Shown here: in pieces, positions 19,600 to 28,800 of the stretch | Numbering within the stretch: position 1 is the first letter of the stretch | Layout of the letters: every line of letters starts with the position of its first letter | Origin: Cupriavidus sp. WGlv3 | GTDB taxonomy: Bacteria > Pseudomonadota > Gammaproteobacteria > Burkholderiales > Burkholderiaceae | Assembly (NCBI RefSeq): GCF_023952475.1 | Contig: NZ_JALHRX010000009.1 | Location: forward strand, 1 to 64,000 | Direction: 5' to 3' | DNA: 64,000 nucleotides | Notes under the pieces: generated by a model | The model's input: only the letters and a program-made list of their open reading frames with translations | Told to the model about the DNA's origin: nothing | Database searches by the model: none | Made by a program: the position numbers and the translations under genes

Positions 19600-20151
19600 A
19601 TGCTTTCCCTGACCGAAACAGGCCTACACGCCGCTCCCATCCTGGCAGGCGATTCCCTGCTCGGACTATTCGTAGCCAACCGCCGCGCCCTGGTCGGCGC
19701 CGCTGCGCGCATCGTGGGCACCCGCGACCAGGCCGAGGACGTGGTCCAGGACGCCTTCCTGCGCCTGCGCGGCATGGCCGACGAGCCGTCGATCCGCTGC
19801 CGGCTCAGCTACCTGTTCCAGGTGGTGCGCAACCTCGCCATCGACACCTACCGCCGCCAGACGCTCGAGCAGAAATGGATGGCGCCCGAAGACGAAGGCA
19901 TCAACGCGCCGTCGCCCACGACAACGCCCGACATCATTGCGATGGACCGTCAGGCGCTGTGCGCGCTGGCCGGCGCGCTGGCGGAACTGCCCGAGCGCAC
20001 CCAGCGCGCCTTCGAGATGTGCCGGCTGCAGGGCATGACGCAGAAGGAAATCGCGTCGGAGCTCGGGGTCTCGCCGACGCTGGTGAATTTCATGGTGCGC
20101 GACGCCTGCATCCATTGCCGCGCCAGGCTGACGCGGCAACAGGCGATCTGA
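19600..20151 (+). CDS. ECF sigma factor (PvdS/FecI type)
   Basis: A 183-residue extracytoplasmic-function sigma factor. Region 2 is at about residues 30-95 (GTRDQAEDVVQDAFLRLRG, RCRLSYLFQVVRNLAID) and the region 4 helix-turn-helix at about 135-170 (LPERTQRAFEMCRLQGMTQ, KEIASELGVSP). I use the ATG at 19600 with CCAGGA upstream; the open frame from 19486 would run through the Fur-like operator. No anti-sigma gene is adjacent, so it probably works like PvdS, controlled by iron through Fur. Its targets are probably the siderophore genes to the left. Confidence 0.9.
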   Translation: MLSLTETGLHAAPILAGDSLLGLFVANRRALVGAAARIVGTRDQAEDVVQDAFLRLRGMADEPSIRCRLSYLFQVVRNLAIDTYRRQTLEQKWMAPEDEGINAPSPTTTPDIIAMDRQALCALAGALAELPERTQRAFEMCRLQGMTQKEIASELGVSPTLVNFMVRDACIHCRARLTRQQAI

Positions 20152-20173
20152 ACGCGATGCGCCGGTCCTGCCG

Positions 20174-20923
20174 CTACGCAGCCACTGCGAACCGCTCCGC
20201 CAGGAACGCCGCGCATGCCGCCCACGAGCGCCGGTCGGCCGCGGCATCATGGACGATGCCGCGCTCCGGGAAGTTGGCGCCCTCGAACGTAAACGCGTGC
20301 TGCGCATGGCCATAGGCATGCAGCTGCCAGTCGGCTCCGGCCTGCGTCAGCTCGGTGGCGATGCCGAGCACGTCCGCGGGCGGCGCCACGGGATCTTCCC
20401 AGCCATGCAGCAGCAGCACGCTGGCGTCGATGGGGCCCTGCGCGCCGATGCGCGGCGGCTGCAACACGCCGTGGAAGCTGACCGCGGCCACCAGGCCGGG
20501 GGCGGCGGCGCGTGCCAGGTCGAGCGCGCACAGGCCGCCGAAGCAGTAGCCCACCGCGGCCATGCGGCGAGGGTCCACGCCGGGCAACCGCGTGGCCGCG
20601 GCAACCCCGGCCAGCAGCCGCCGGCGCAGCAAGCGGCGGTCGGCCAGCAGCGGGTTCATCAGGTGCGCGTTGTCGCCCTGCTCGTCGCCGCGCACGCCCT
20701 TGCCGTACACGTCGGCGGCAAAGCAGGGATAGCCGAGTGCCGCGAAGCGGTCGGCGCAGCGGCGCATCGCCGCGTTCAGGCCGCTCCACTCATGGGCCAG
20801 CACCACGCACGGCGTGCGTGACGCGGCCATCGCGGCCGGCCTGGCGAGGTAGCCCTCGAAGACCGTGGTGCCATCCGTATAAGAGATAAAGCCGCGCTCC
20901 GGCGGCAGGCTTGCAGCGTTCAT
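20174..20923 (-). CDS. Dienelactone-hydrolase-family protein
   Basis: A 249-residue alpha/beta hydrolase. Seen: an early Glu in HEWSG, the nucleophile Cys in GYCFGG, GWEDPV with the acid, and a histidine in HAQHAF, which together match the Cys-His-Asp dienelactone hydrolase family. Start supported by GGAGGG upstream. It lies 77 nt after the AraC-type regulator on the same strand, so the two probably form one unit. No aromatic-degradation genes are nearby, so the substrate is unknown. Convergent with the sigma factor gene, 22 nt apart. Confidence 0.85.
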   Translation of the reverse strand: MNAASLPPERGFISYTDGTTVFEGYLARPAAMAASRTPCVVLAHEWSGLNAAMRRCADRFAALGYPCFAADVYGKGVRGDEQGDNAHLMNPLLADRRLLRRRLLAGVAAATRLPGVDPRRMAAVGYCFGGLCALDLARAAAPGLVAAVSFHGVLQPPRIGAQGPIDASVLLLHGWEDPVAPPADVLGIATELTQAGADWQLHAYGHAQHAFTFEGANFPERGIVHDAAADRRSWAACAAFLAERFAVAA

Positions 20924-21000
20924 GGTTCCCTCCGTTCAGGCTGCCAGCATGCGGCCGCGCGGGAACGCTGTATTGAACGTTTGGGACGTGCCTGGCCCAC

Positions 21001-21813
21001 TCACAGGTAGAACGCCGGCGCCCCGGCCGGGCGCTGCCCGAAGGAAGCCGCCAGCGCCGACTGCCCGCTGCGCGCATACGCGCCCGGTGTCTGCGCCACG
21101 CGGCGACGCCATGCGCGGATCTGGTGGGACTGGTCGCTGTAGCCGTGCAGCGCCTCGTCCGCGCCGCGCTGCACTGCCTGGATGCTGTGCTGCAGGCGCT
21201 CCAGCTCCATCAGCTGCTTTGGCCCCAGCCCCAGCTGCTGCGCGAACCAGCGGTTCAGCTGGCGCCGGCTGACCGCCATCAGGCTGGCGACTTCCTGTAC
21301 CTGCCGCCCCTCGCGCAACAGCGCTTGGGCCGCGCGCATCGACTGCAGCGCCGCCGGCTCCCGCAGCGCCGCCAGCCGCCGCAGCAGCCACGCATCGAGC
21401 CGGGCAACGATCCGTGCCGGCATCCAGGCGGCGCTCAGGTCGGCGCTGAGCGCGTGGCTGGCACGGTCGCCCAGGTACCCGGCGAGGTCCAGCAACTGGT
21501 CCCTGCAGTCGGGCCCGATGCCGGGAAACAGCCGCGCCAGCCCGACGCCGCTCAGCATCGCCATGACGAAATACGTATCGGACCACGACTGCCAGCGCCG
21601 GCTGGCGGACTGGAAGCCCAGCAGCGACACCGTCGGCACGATGGGGCCGCCCACCATCGCGTTCGGGCGGCCGAAGTTGACCGACAGCACCGCGCCCGGG
21701 TACGGACAGGTGGTGATATCGCTGCCGGCGTAGGCGCCTTCCAGGTCCTGCACGAACCAGTAGCCGTCGACATAGGGCGTCAGGGGTGGGCACGGGGCGA
21801 GGACCTGGAACAT
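21001..21813 (-). CDS. AraC-family transcriptional regulator
   Basis: A 270-residue regulator. The N-terminal domain (PCPPLTPYVDGYWFVQD...) resembles the DUF6597-type sensor domain, and the C-terminal third holds two helix-turn-helix motifs (VQEVASLMAVSRRQLNRWF near residue 165, then a weaker second with YSDQSHQIRAWRR). I start at MFQVLAPCPP because residues further upstream look non-family; an ATG at 21891 is the alternative. It probably controls the hydrolase gene immediately downstream. Ligand unknown. Confidence 0.85.
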   Translation of the reverse strand: MFQVLAPCPPLTPYVDGYWFVQDLEGAYAGSDITTCPYPGAVLSVNFGRPNAMVGGPIVPTVSLLGFQSASRRWQSWSDTYFVMAMLSGVGLARLFPGIGPDCRDQLLDLAGYLGDRASHALSADLSAAWMPARIVARLDAWLLRRLAALREPAALQSMRAAQALLREGRQVQEVASLMAVSRRQLNRWFAQQLGLGPKQLMELERLQHSIQAVQRGADEALHGYSDQSHQIRAWRRRVAQTPGAYARSGQSALAASFGQRPAGAPAFYL

Positions 21814-21892
21814 GACGGAGGGGCGCTGGGGTGGGCACGGGCATACCTTTATCACAGGCGCCCCGCCCTCGGCGCCAACACCCGGCCCCATG

Positions 21893-21921
21893 AAAAAAAG
21901 CGGGCTTCCGAAGAAGCCCGC
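21893..21921 (-). terminator. Rho-independent terminator of the OFA transporter
   Basis: The stem GCGGGCTTC (21900-21908) pairs with GAAGCCCGC (21913-21921). Read on the minus strand it is followed by seven T (21899-21893), a textbook terminator 55 nt after the transporter stop. Confidence 0.85.
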
Positions 21922-21975
21922 CTTTTGTTGCTACGAAGGCCCTGCAATGACTGGCGTCGCCGCCGTCATCCCCGC

Positions 21976-23298
21976 TCAGGCCGGTACCTGCGTTCCGGCT
22001 GCCGCCGTCTCCTTCGAGAACAGGCTCCTCGCGTTGGCGACGTGGCTCTTCAGCACCGGCCGCAGCACCATGATCGCCAGGAAGGCCGCGGTCAGGTCCA
22101 TCGCGGCCACCGTGTAGAGCACGGTGGACCAGGTACCGGTCGCTTCCATCATCAGGTTGCCGATCGGCACGAACAGCGCGCCGATGCCCTTGGCGGTGTA
22201 GAGCACGCCGTAGATCTTGCCGATGTGCTTGGTGCCGAAAGCGTCGCCGGCGAGCGCCGAGAACAGCGAGTAGACCTCGCCCCAGGCCAGGAACACCACG
22301 CCGGACAGGATCAGGAACGCGTACGGGTTGCTGCCGAAGTAGCCCAGCGCGATGATGCCCAGCCCTTCGAGCGTGAAGGCGATCACCATGGTCTTTTCGC
22401 GGCCGATATTGTCCGAGATCCAGCCGAACAGCGGACGCGAGATCCCGTTCATGATCCGGTCCAGCATCAGCGCCAGCGGCAACGCGGCCATCACGAAGAA
22501 GTGCAGGTCGACCTTGAACTCCTTCACGCCGAGGTCCTTGGCGATCACGCCGAGCTGGGCCACCGCCATCATGCCGCCGGTGACGACCAGGATGAACATC
22601 ACAAACATCAGCCAGAACAGCTTGGTGGACATCGCTTCCCTGAGCGTGTAATCGCGCGTGGCCTGGACCAGCTTCTGCGATGCCCTCACCTCGGTACCCT
22701 TTGGCGCGCGCAGGAACCATGCCGCGACAAAGGCGATCCCACCCTGCAGCAGGCCGAAGAACAGGAAGGTGTGCTGGAAGCCCTGCGACTCGATCATCGC
22801 CGCAATCGGCAGGATGGTCGCCGCCGAGCCCGCGCCGTAGCCGCCGGCGGTCAGGCCCACGGCCAGGCCGCGGCGGTCCGGGAACCACTTCAGGGCGTTG
22901 TTGATGCAGGTGGCATAGATCGAGCCCACGCCCAGTCCGCCCACCGCCGCGCCGACGTAGAAGCCCATCAGCGTGGTCGCCTGCGAGTTGATGCACCATG
23001 CCGCGCCGATGAACACCGCGCCGAATGCGACCATCATGCGCGGCCCGAACTTATCGATGAAGTAGCCTTCGATCGGTGCCAGCCAGGTCTGAACCAGCAC
23101 AAAGACGGTAAACGCGATCTGGATGCTGGCGCGCGACCAGCCATAGGTGTCCTGGATCTCCGGGACGAACAGGGTCCAGGCGTACTGGATGTTGGCGGTG
23201 GCGATCATGCAGATCACCCCCACCACCAGCTGCATCCAGCGTGTGCCTTCCGGGACCTGGTGATTACCGCTCAGCCCCATTGCCGATGGATTACTCAT
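21976..23298 (-). CDS. MFS antiporter, OFA (oxalate/formate) family
   Basis: A 440-residue protein with about 12 membrane segments. The conserved early region (WMQLVVGVICMIATANIQYAW, ..YGWSRASIQIAFTVFVL) and GGYGAGSA resemble the oxalate:formate antiporter family, which exchanges oxalate for formate or carries related carboxylates across the inner membrane. No oxalyl-CoA genes are in view, so the substrate is open. The start at MSNPSAMG is chosen because AAGGAG lies at the right distance; an ATG nine codons upstream lacks this. Monocistronic, with its own terminator. Confidence 0.85.
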   Translation of the reverse strand: MSNPSAMGLSGNHQVPEGTRWMQLVVGVICMIATANIQYAWTLFVPEIQDTYGWSRASIQIAFTVFVLVQTWLAPIEGYFIDKFGPRMMVAFGAVFIGAAWCINSQATTLMGFYVGAAVGGLGVGSIYATCINNALKWFPDRRGLAVGLTAGGYGAGSAATILPIAAMIESQGFQHTFLFFGLLQGGIAFVAAWFLRAPKGTEVRASQKLVQATRDYTLREAMSTKLFWLMFVMFILVVTGGMMAVAQLGVIAKDLGVKEFKVDLHFFVMAALPLALMLDRIMNGISRPLFGWISDNIGREKTMVIAFTLEGLGIIALGYFGSNPYAFLILSGVVFLAWGEVYSLFSALAGDAFGTKHIGKIYGVLYTAKGIGALFVPIGNLMMEATGTWSTVLYTVAAMDLTAAFLAIMVLRPVLKSHVANARSLFSKETAAAGTQVPA

Positions 23299-24342
23299 TG
23301 CGCGCTCCTTGAATAGATTGGCCATTAACTCGCGACAGGGCAGAGGAATATACGGTCGCGCTGCGCCTCAGCTTAGGGGTGGCTGCTGGCATTTCATGTC
23401 TCCTAATGTCATTGGCATTTTTGCCTCTTATCTCGACGCGACCTGAGGTCTCCGCCCTCACCTCTCTCTCAAACTTAGGAGCGGCGATGGGATACACAGT
23501 ATGTGATATATCAACGAAGTCAAGCGAAAGCCGGGGCAGGGTTTTCACTGAATTAATGCGAACCAGGGATGGGCGCCGGATATTCACGACAAAATCGCAT
23601 CAGAAGCTGTATGCAAAATCTGGCCGCGGTGCCGGATGACGGCCGCAATGCCTTTGCTGGCGCCGAAATCCGGCGCTAGCTCCGGGATCGATGAGTACTT
23701 TTTCTGAATCCACCCCGGTCACAATGGCGCATAATCATTACAATATTGTCATGATGACAGCCGGGTCATGATTACAGAATTGTCATGGTTATCTCGCGGT
23801 CACCGTGGAAGATTCAGGCTAAATGCCTTTTATTTATCACGCGCCGACATAAAAAAAATGCCCGCAGGCGGACCTGGCGGGCTGAGGCATGGTGCGTGAC
23901 ATCGGCCGCAACATGTAGCTGCAGTTATAGGCGATAAATGACGCCGGTCAAATACCGGAAATGGGTTTTACGCCGATTAATCGACAAACTCAGAGAAAAC
24001 CCTGAGCCAGTCTTTCAGCCGCGCCGTCGATTATGTGGAAAACCCAGCCGATTATGACAAGCCTGTCATTTTCAAGCGACGCGTAAAAACCCACGGCGTT
24101 GGCGCGACGCTGGCCGCTCCATGTAGACAAAAACGTCACCGCCGGTGCGTGGAATAGACAAAACAGCAAGCGCAGTAGAGCGCCTCGTAAAGCCGAGCCG
24201 CCGGCTGACAGCCTGACCCGCTATGCGCGAGCATCATAGATCGAATAGATAAAATTCGGCGCGGAGTAGATGTTTTGGTAAGCCCGATAGAAGCTATGGT
24301 AAGCTCCGCGGGCATCTGCCCCATCTTTCACCGGTCCCCCGC
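23299..24342. other. 1,044-nt region without a convincing gene
   Basis: Clearly more AT-rich than its surroundings. Short open frames (for example 23379-23639 plus, 23291-23587 minus) lack ribosome sites and recognisable sequence. From about 23730 to 24080 there are repeated short words (TCATGAT, ATTGTCATG, CGATTATG) and a strong minus-strand terminator at 23851-23882 with no gene feeding it, which suggests a small RNA. The remainder presumably holds the divergent promoters of the OFA transporter and the Fic gene. Confidence 0.55.
23851..23882 (-). terminator. Orphan rho-independent terminator
   Basis: On the minus strand, GCCCGCCAGG (23882-23873) pairs with CCTGCGGGC (23868-23860) with a one-base bulge, followed by a run of eight T (23858-23851). 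It is strong, but no annotated minus-strand gene lies between it and the Fic start, so it may end a non-coding RNA. Confidence 0.7.
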
Positions 24343-25866
24343 ATGGCTCATGCACCACTAGGCTACGACGCCTTGATCCGCCAGTTCGGCTTGCGCGTGC
24401 CGCCCTTGCGTTGCACCTCCGCGCTGGGCGACAAGACCGGCGTGCTCAGCACGCATACCGGGCCGGACGGCACCACGCGCACGGTCTACCCGCGCAACCG
24501 CTACCGCGGCGGCGACACCACGGTGGACCACCTCACCTTTGCGCTGAAGAAGGAACAGCTCGACCTGACCGTGCTGGCGGCGCTGTTCGAGCAGCCGCAG
24601 GCGGTGCAGGAGGTGCGCGCCTGGCTGGCAGCCACGCCGACCTCGCGCTATGCCCGGCTGAGCGCCTTCTATGCCAGATGGCTGGCCGGGGCGCAGTTCG
24701 ATTACAAGCTGCCCGCGGGCGCGCCGCGGGTGCTGGCGCTGGATGAGGCGGAATACGTGACCGGCCCGTCAACGCCGGACCTGCAGTTTGGCATCCAGAA
24801 CAATCACCTCGGGCCGGCGGCATTCTGCCCGGTGGTGCGCCGTACCGAGAAGCTCGCGCGCTGGCTTGCCGCCGACCTGCCCGGCCGTGTGGGCAGTGCC
24901 ATCCGGCGCCTGGAGCCCGAGTTGCTGGCGCGCGCGGTGGATTATCTCTACCTGGCCGAGACCCGCTCGACCTATTCGATCGAGCATGAGATTCCCGATA
25001 ACCAGCGCGTCGCCAAGTTCCGGCGGCTGCTGGAATATGCCGGCCAGCGCGCGCCGCTGACCGAAGCGCAGCTGTGCGAATGGCAGAACGAGATCATCTC
25101 GGGCCTGCGCGCCGAATACAGCTTCCGCGACCAGCAGAACTGGCTGTCGCGCGGCGGGCGGCTGCGCAATATCGCGGACTATATTCCGCCGCCGCCGGCG
25201 CAGCTGGGCGCGATGATGGACGGCATAGCCGCGGTCGCGGCACTGGTCGAGTCCCACGCGGCAAACCCGATCGTGGTGGCGGCCTGCGTGTCGTTCGGCT
25301 TTGTCTTTGCGCACCCGTTCTATGACGGCAACGGCCGCCTGCATCGCTTCCTGATCCACCACCTGCTGCGCCAGGCCGGCGTCACGCCCGAGGGCGTGGT
25401 GCTGCCGGTGTCGGCGCGCATGCTCAAGCAGCTCGACGTCTACGCTGGCTTGCTGAAGGCCTATTCCGCGCCGCGTACCGCGCTGCTCAATTACGCGCTG
25501 GATGCGGACAGCGACACCATCCTGATCAAGTCGCCGCAGCCCTACTGGCTCTATGCCTCGTTCGACGCCACCGCGCTGTGCGAATTCGTGTTCGAGTGCA
25601 TCGAGCAATGCGTCGAGCAGGACCTGGCGCAGGAGATCCAGTACCTGCGCGCGTACGACGCCAGCGTGACCCGGCTCGAAAGCTGGCTCGACCTGCGCCA
25701 GTCGCGGCTGTCGAACCTGATCGACCTGATCGTGCAGAACCACGGCGAGCTGTCGCGGCGCAAGCGCAAGCTGTTCGAGGACATCACCGACGACGAGCTC
25801 GCCCGCATCGAAACGGTGGTGCGCGACGAGTTCGCGGACTACCTGGAGCGCCACGCCAGCAACTGA
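24343..25866 (+). CDS. Fic-domain protein (putative AMP transferase)
   Basis: A 507-residue protein with the complete Fic motif HPFYDGNGRLHR at about residue 324, the active site that transfers AMP or a related nucleotide group to target proteins. About 115 residues earlier is TYSIEH, which resembles the class II inhibitory motif [S/T]xxxE[G/N] but with His in the last place. The C-terminal third is helical and may bind DNA or a partner. No antitoxin gene is next to it. It could be a housekeeping regulator of its own targets or, given the nearby secretion system, an effector; nothing in the N-terminus proves secretion. Confidence 0.85.
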   Translation: MAHAPLGYDALIRQFGLRVPPLRCTSALGDKTGVLSTHTGPDGTTRTVYPRNRYRGGDTTVDHLTFALKKEQLDLTVLAALFEQPQAVQEVRAWLAATPTSRYARLSAFYARWLAGAQFDYKLPAGAPRVLALDEAEYVTGPSTPDLQFGIQNNHLGPAAFCPVVRRTEKLARWLAADLPGRVGSAIRRLEPELLARAVDYLYLAETRSTYSIEHEIPDNQRVAKFRRLLEYAGQRAPLTEAQLCEWQNEIISGLRAEYSFRDQQNWLSRGGRLRNIADYIPPPPAQLGAMMDGIAAVAALVESHAANPIVVAACVSFGFVFAHPFYDGNGRLHRFLIHHLLRQAGVTPEGVVLPVSARMLKQLDVYAGLLKAYSAPRTALLNYALDADSDTILIKSPQPYWLYASFDATALCEFVFECIEQCVEQDLAQEIQYLRAYDASVTRLESWLDLRQSRLSNLIDLIVQNHGELSRRKRKLFEDITDDELARIETVVRDEFADYLERHASN

Positions 25867-25885
25867 AGCGCGCCCCCCCGCGGCC

Positions 25886-28800
25886 CTATCGCGTCACGTC
25901 GAGTTCCCAGCCAGGCTCCAGGTGGTCCGGGTTGTCGGCCAGCCGATAGCGCGGATTCAGGTTGATCAGTTCGCGCAGCGCGAAGTTGGCCACCTGCTGG
26001 TCCGGCGTCATCGCCTGCGCCCGCGCCTCGGCCTTCTGGCCGTCGGACAGCAGCGTGTCGAGATGCGCGCCGGCGATGCCCCATAGCGTGGAACCGGCGA
26101 CGTGGTCCGGGCTGTGGGGCTGCACGCTTACCGATCCGGATGCGGGGCGCTCCCTCGGGGTCTCGCTGGGCGGTTCTTTCGGTGGGTCCTTCGGCGGGGT
26201 GGATCCGCCGGGATCGGTGGTCGGCGGGGCCGGCGGAGTCGAGGGGCCGCCGCTGGGCGTCGGCGTCGGCCGCGGCGCGCCCTTGTCCTCGTCCTTGAAC
26301 AGCTCCACCAGGATCTTGGCGCCGAAGTTGACGATCACGCCGCCGCCCAATAGCACCAGCCCCTTGGGCATGGCGCGGCCGAAGAAATCCCATTTCTGCG
26401 CCAGCCATGGCGTGACCGGCTTGTCCACGGCGTCGGGATCGGCGGCCTTTGCCAGCCGGTTTTTCTCGGCATTGATCAGCTTCTGCTCGTTGCGCGACTG
26501 CAGGTGCGCGCCGATGCCGAACACCGCCAGGCTGCCTGCCTCGATCGCGCCGACCACGCCGCCGGTATGCACCATGTCGGCCACGGCCAGTGGCACCGCG
26601 CCGACCGAATATGCGTTCATCACGAACTTGCGCAGTCGCGCGCCCAGCAGCGCGGGTTGTGCCAGCCCGCTGTGATAGCCCGCGCGGGCGGCGAAATTGA
26701 CCGTGCTCAGCACCGAATTGGCGGCCAGGAACACCGCGTTGCTATAGGTCAGCGGCTCGCCGATCTGGGTCACGCCGTGCTCGCCGAACCACAGCATGGT
26801 GTTGCCGTTGTTGATCGCCAGCGTGGTCAGCTGCAGCGCGTCGTTGACCTGCCCGGCGCGGGTATCGGGCGTCAGCAGCGAGGCACCGATGGTGCCGATC
26901 ACCGCCTGCGCCTCGCGGATCTTGTCCGCGGCCTCGGGCAGGTCCTTCTTGTCGGCATGGTGGGCGTAGGCGTCCAGCTGGTCGAGCGCCCTGGCAAACT
27001 TCTGCTGGTTCGCCTCGTTGATGCCCCACGCCGCGGTGCCGGGCTTCTCGGTCAGCGCGCGCCGCAGCCAGGCGATATCGGCGGGCGCGTGCGTGCCGGC
27101 GCGCCGGATCACCTTGTTGGCATGCACGGTGCGCCCCATCGCCACGCTGCCGCGGTAGATGAAGCAGCCGGCGCTGGTCAGCACCAGGTTGGCACCGGTC
27201 TGCGCCGAGATCGCCGCGGCGCCGGAAGCCGCGGCGAAGGTGCCGGCGGCCGACACCGCCAGCGCGGTGCGCACCTTCCACGGCCGCGGGCCATTGCTGC
27301 CGGGCGGCGGTGTGTTTGCGGCCGGGCCATGCGAGATGGTGGCGCGCACGACCCCGCCCTCGCCGCCCTGGGTGCCGTCGCTCGCCCTGGCGCGCGCGGC
27401 CTGCTGCATCCGGTCCAGCATGCGGTACACGGCGCTGCCTTGCGACGCATCCGAGCCGGTCTCGACATGGGTCAGGTCGGCCACCTTGACCGTACCGTCC
27501 GGGAACAGCGCGAACTCCACGTCGCCCAGGTGCAGGCTGCGCGTCTTCATGGTGTCGACCAGCGCGGCGATATCGTGCGCCGAGCGGTCGTTGAGCAGCG
27601 CGGCATGCTCGGGCCGCAACTGGCCGGCAGCGTCGAACAGGTCCTTGGTGCTGGCCGCGTAGCGTTCGTAGCCGATGGCCGGGCGCCCGAACGCCTCGAG
27701 CGACGCCGGCCCGAAGCTGCGCACGGTCTGGAGCCCGTGCGTGCCGGCGGCGTCGGCCATGGCGGCGCGCTCGCCGTGCACCATGTCGCCCAGCCAGGCC
27801 TCGTTGGCAATGCCGACCGCCAGGTCCTTGCCCAGCGCGAACACGGTCTTGGCGCCGCCGCTGCCCAGCCGCGGGCCCAGGTAGGTTTCCAGTTGCACCC
27901 GTTCGCGGGTGCCATCGGGCCGGCGCAGGAACACGTTGCCGTGGTGGTCGATCTTGAAGCTGTGGCCGGCGTAGGGGTCGGGCTGCGGCGAAAGGCGGCG
28001 CCAGCGGCCCGGCTGCGCCAGGTCGATCTGGCTCTTGCCGGGGTCGTGCGCGTAGGCGCCGCGGCGCAGCGCGAACTCCGGCACAAGCACCTCGGTCCTC
28101 ATCACGTCGGCCACCTGCTGCGCCAGCATGCGTCCCTGCGGCGCGTGCGCGCCGTCCAGCGCCAGCACGATGGGCTGGCCGGGCTCCCAGTCGTGCGCCA
28201 GCTGGAAGGCGAGCTCGTGGGCGCCGATGCCCTCGCCCCCCTCGCCACGCAAGCCGCCTTCAGGGCGTACGGCCCCGACCACCACCAGATGATCCCTGGG
28301 CGCGTTGACGCGCACCGCCGCCTCGCCCAGCGCCAGTTCGGCCCAGCGGTCCGGCGCCTGGCGCCAGCTGGCCGGCACCGGATCGCCGGCGGCGCGCGCG
28401 CCATGCTGGCGCACCGGCTTGCCGCCGCGGGTGACCGCCACCACTGGCAGCGCCGGCATGGCGCCGTGGAAGCGGCCGCCGTCCTGCACATGCACCGGCG
28501 CGCCGGAAGCGGCCATGGCGGCGGCATCGGCGGCCACGCGCAGGCGCGCGCCATAGGCCAGGTCGCTGCCCGGCGCGCGGAACGCGTCCACGTCGAGCCG
28601 GCCGTCGGCGCCGTAGACGCGCGCGTTCAGGCCGGTGGCCAGTTGCTGCACCAGCGACACCGCGCCGTCCTGCCCGTAGCAGCCGTACAGCACCACCGGC
28701 ATGCCTTCCTGGTAGTCCGGATGCGCGCGGATGCGGTCGATCACCGCCGGCGCATCGAGCAACGGCCGCGGTCCATCGTCGCGGCCGCCGGTCCGCATCG

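Noticed and set aside
20174..20923. Anti-sigma factor next to the ECF sigma gene
   Set aside because: The adjacent gene is convergent and has a complete dienelactone-hydrolase active site, with no membrane segment.
23291..23639. Short open frames on both strands in the gap after the OFA transporter
   Set aside because: No ribosome site, no recognisable sequence, and they overlap each other.
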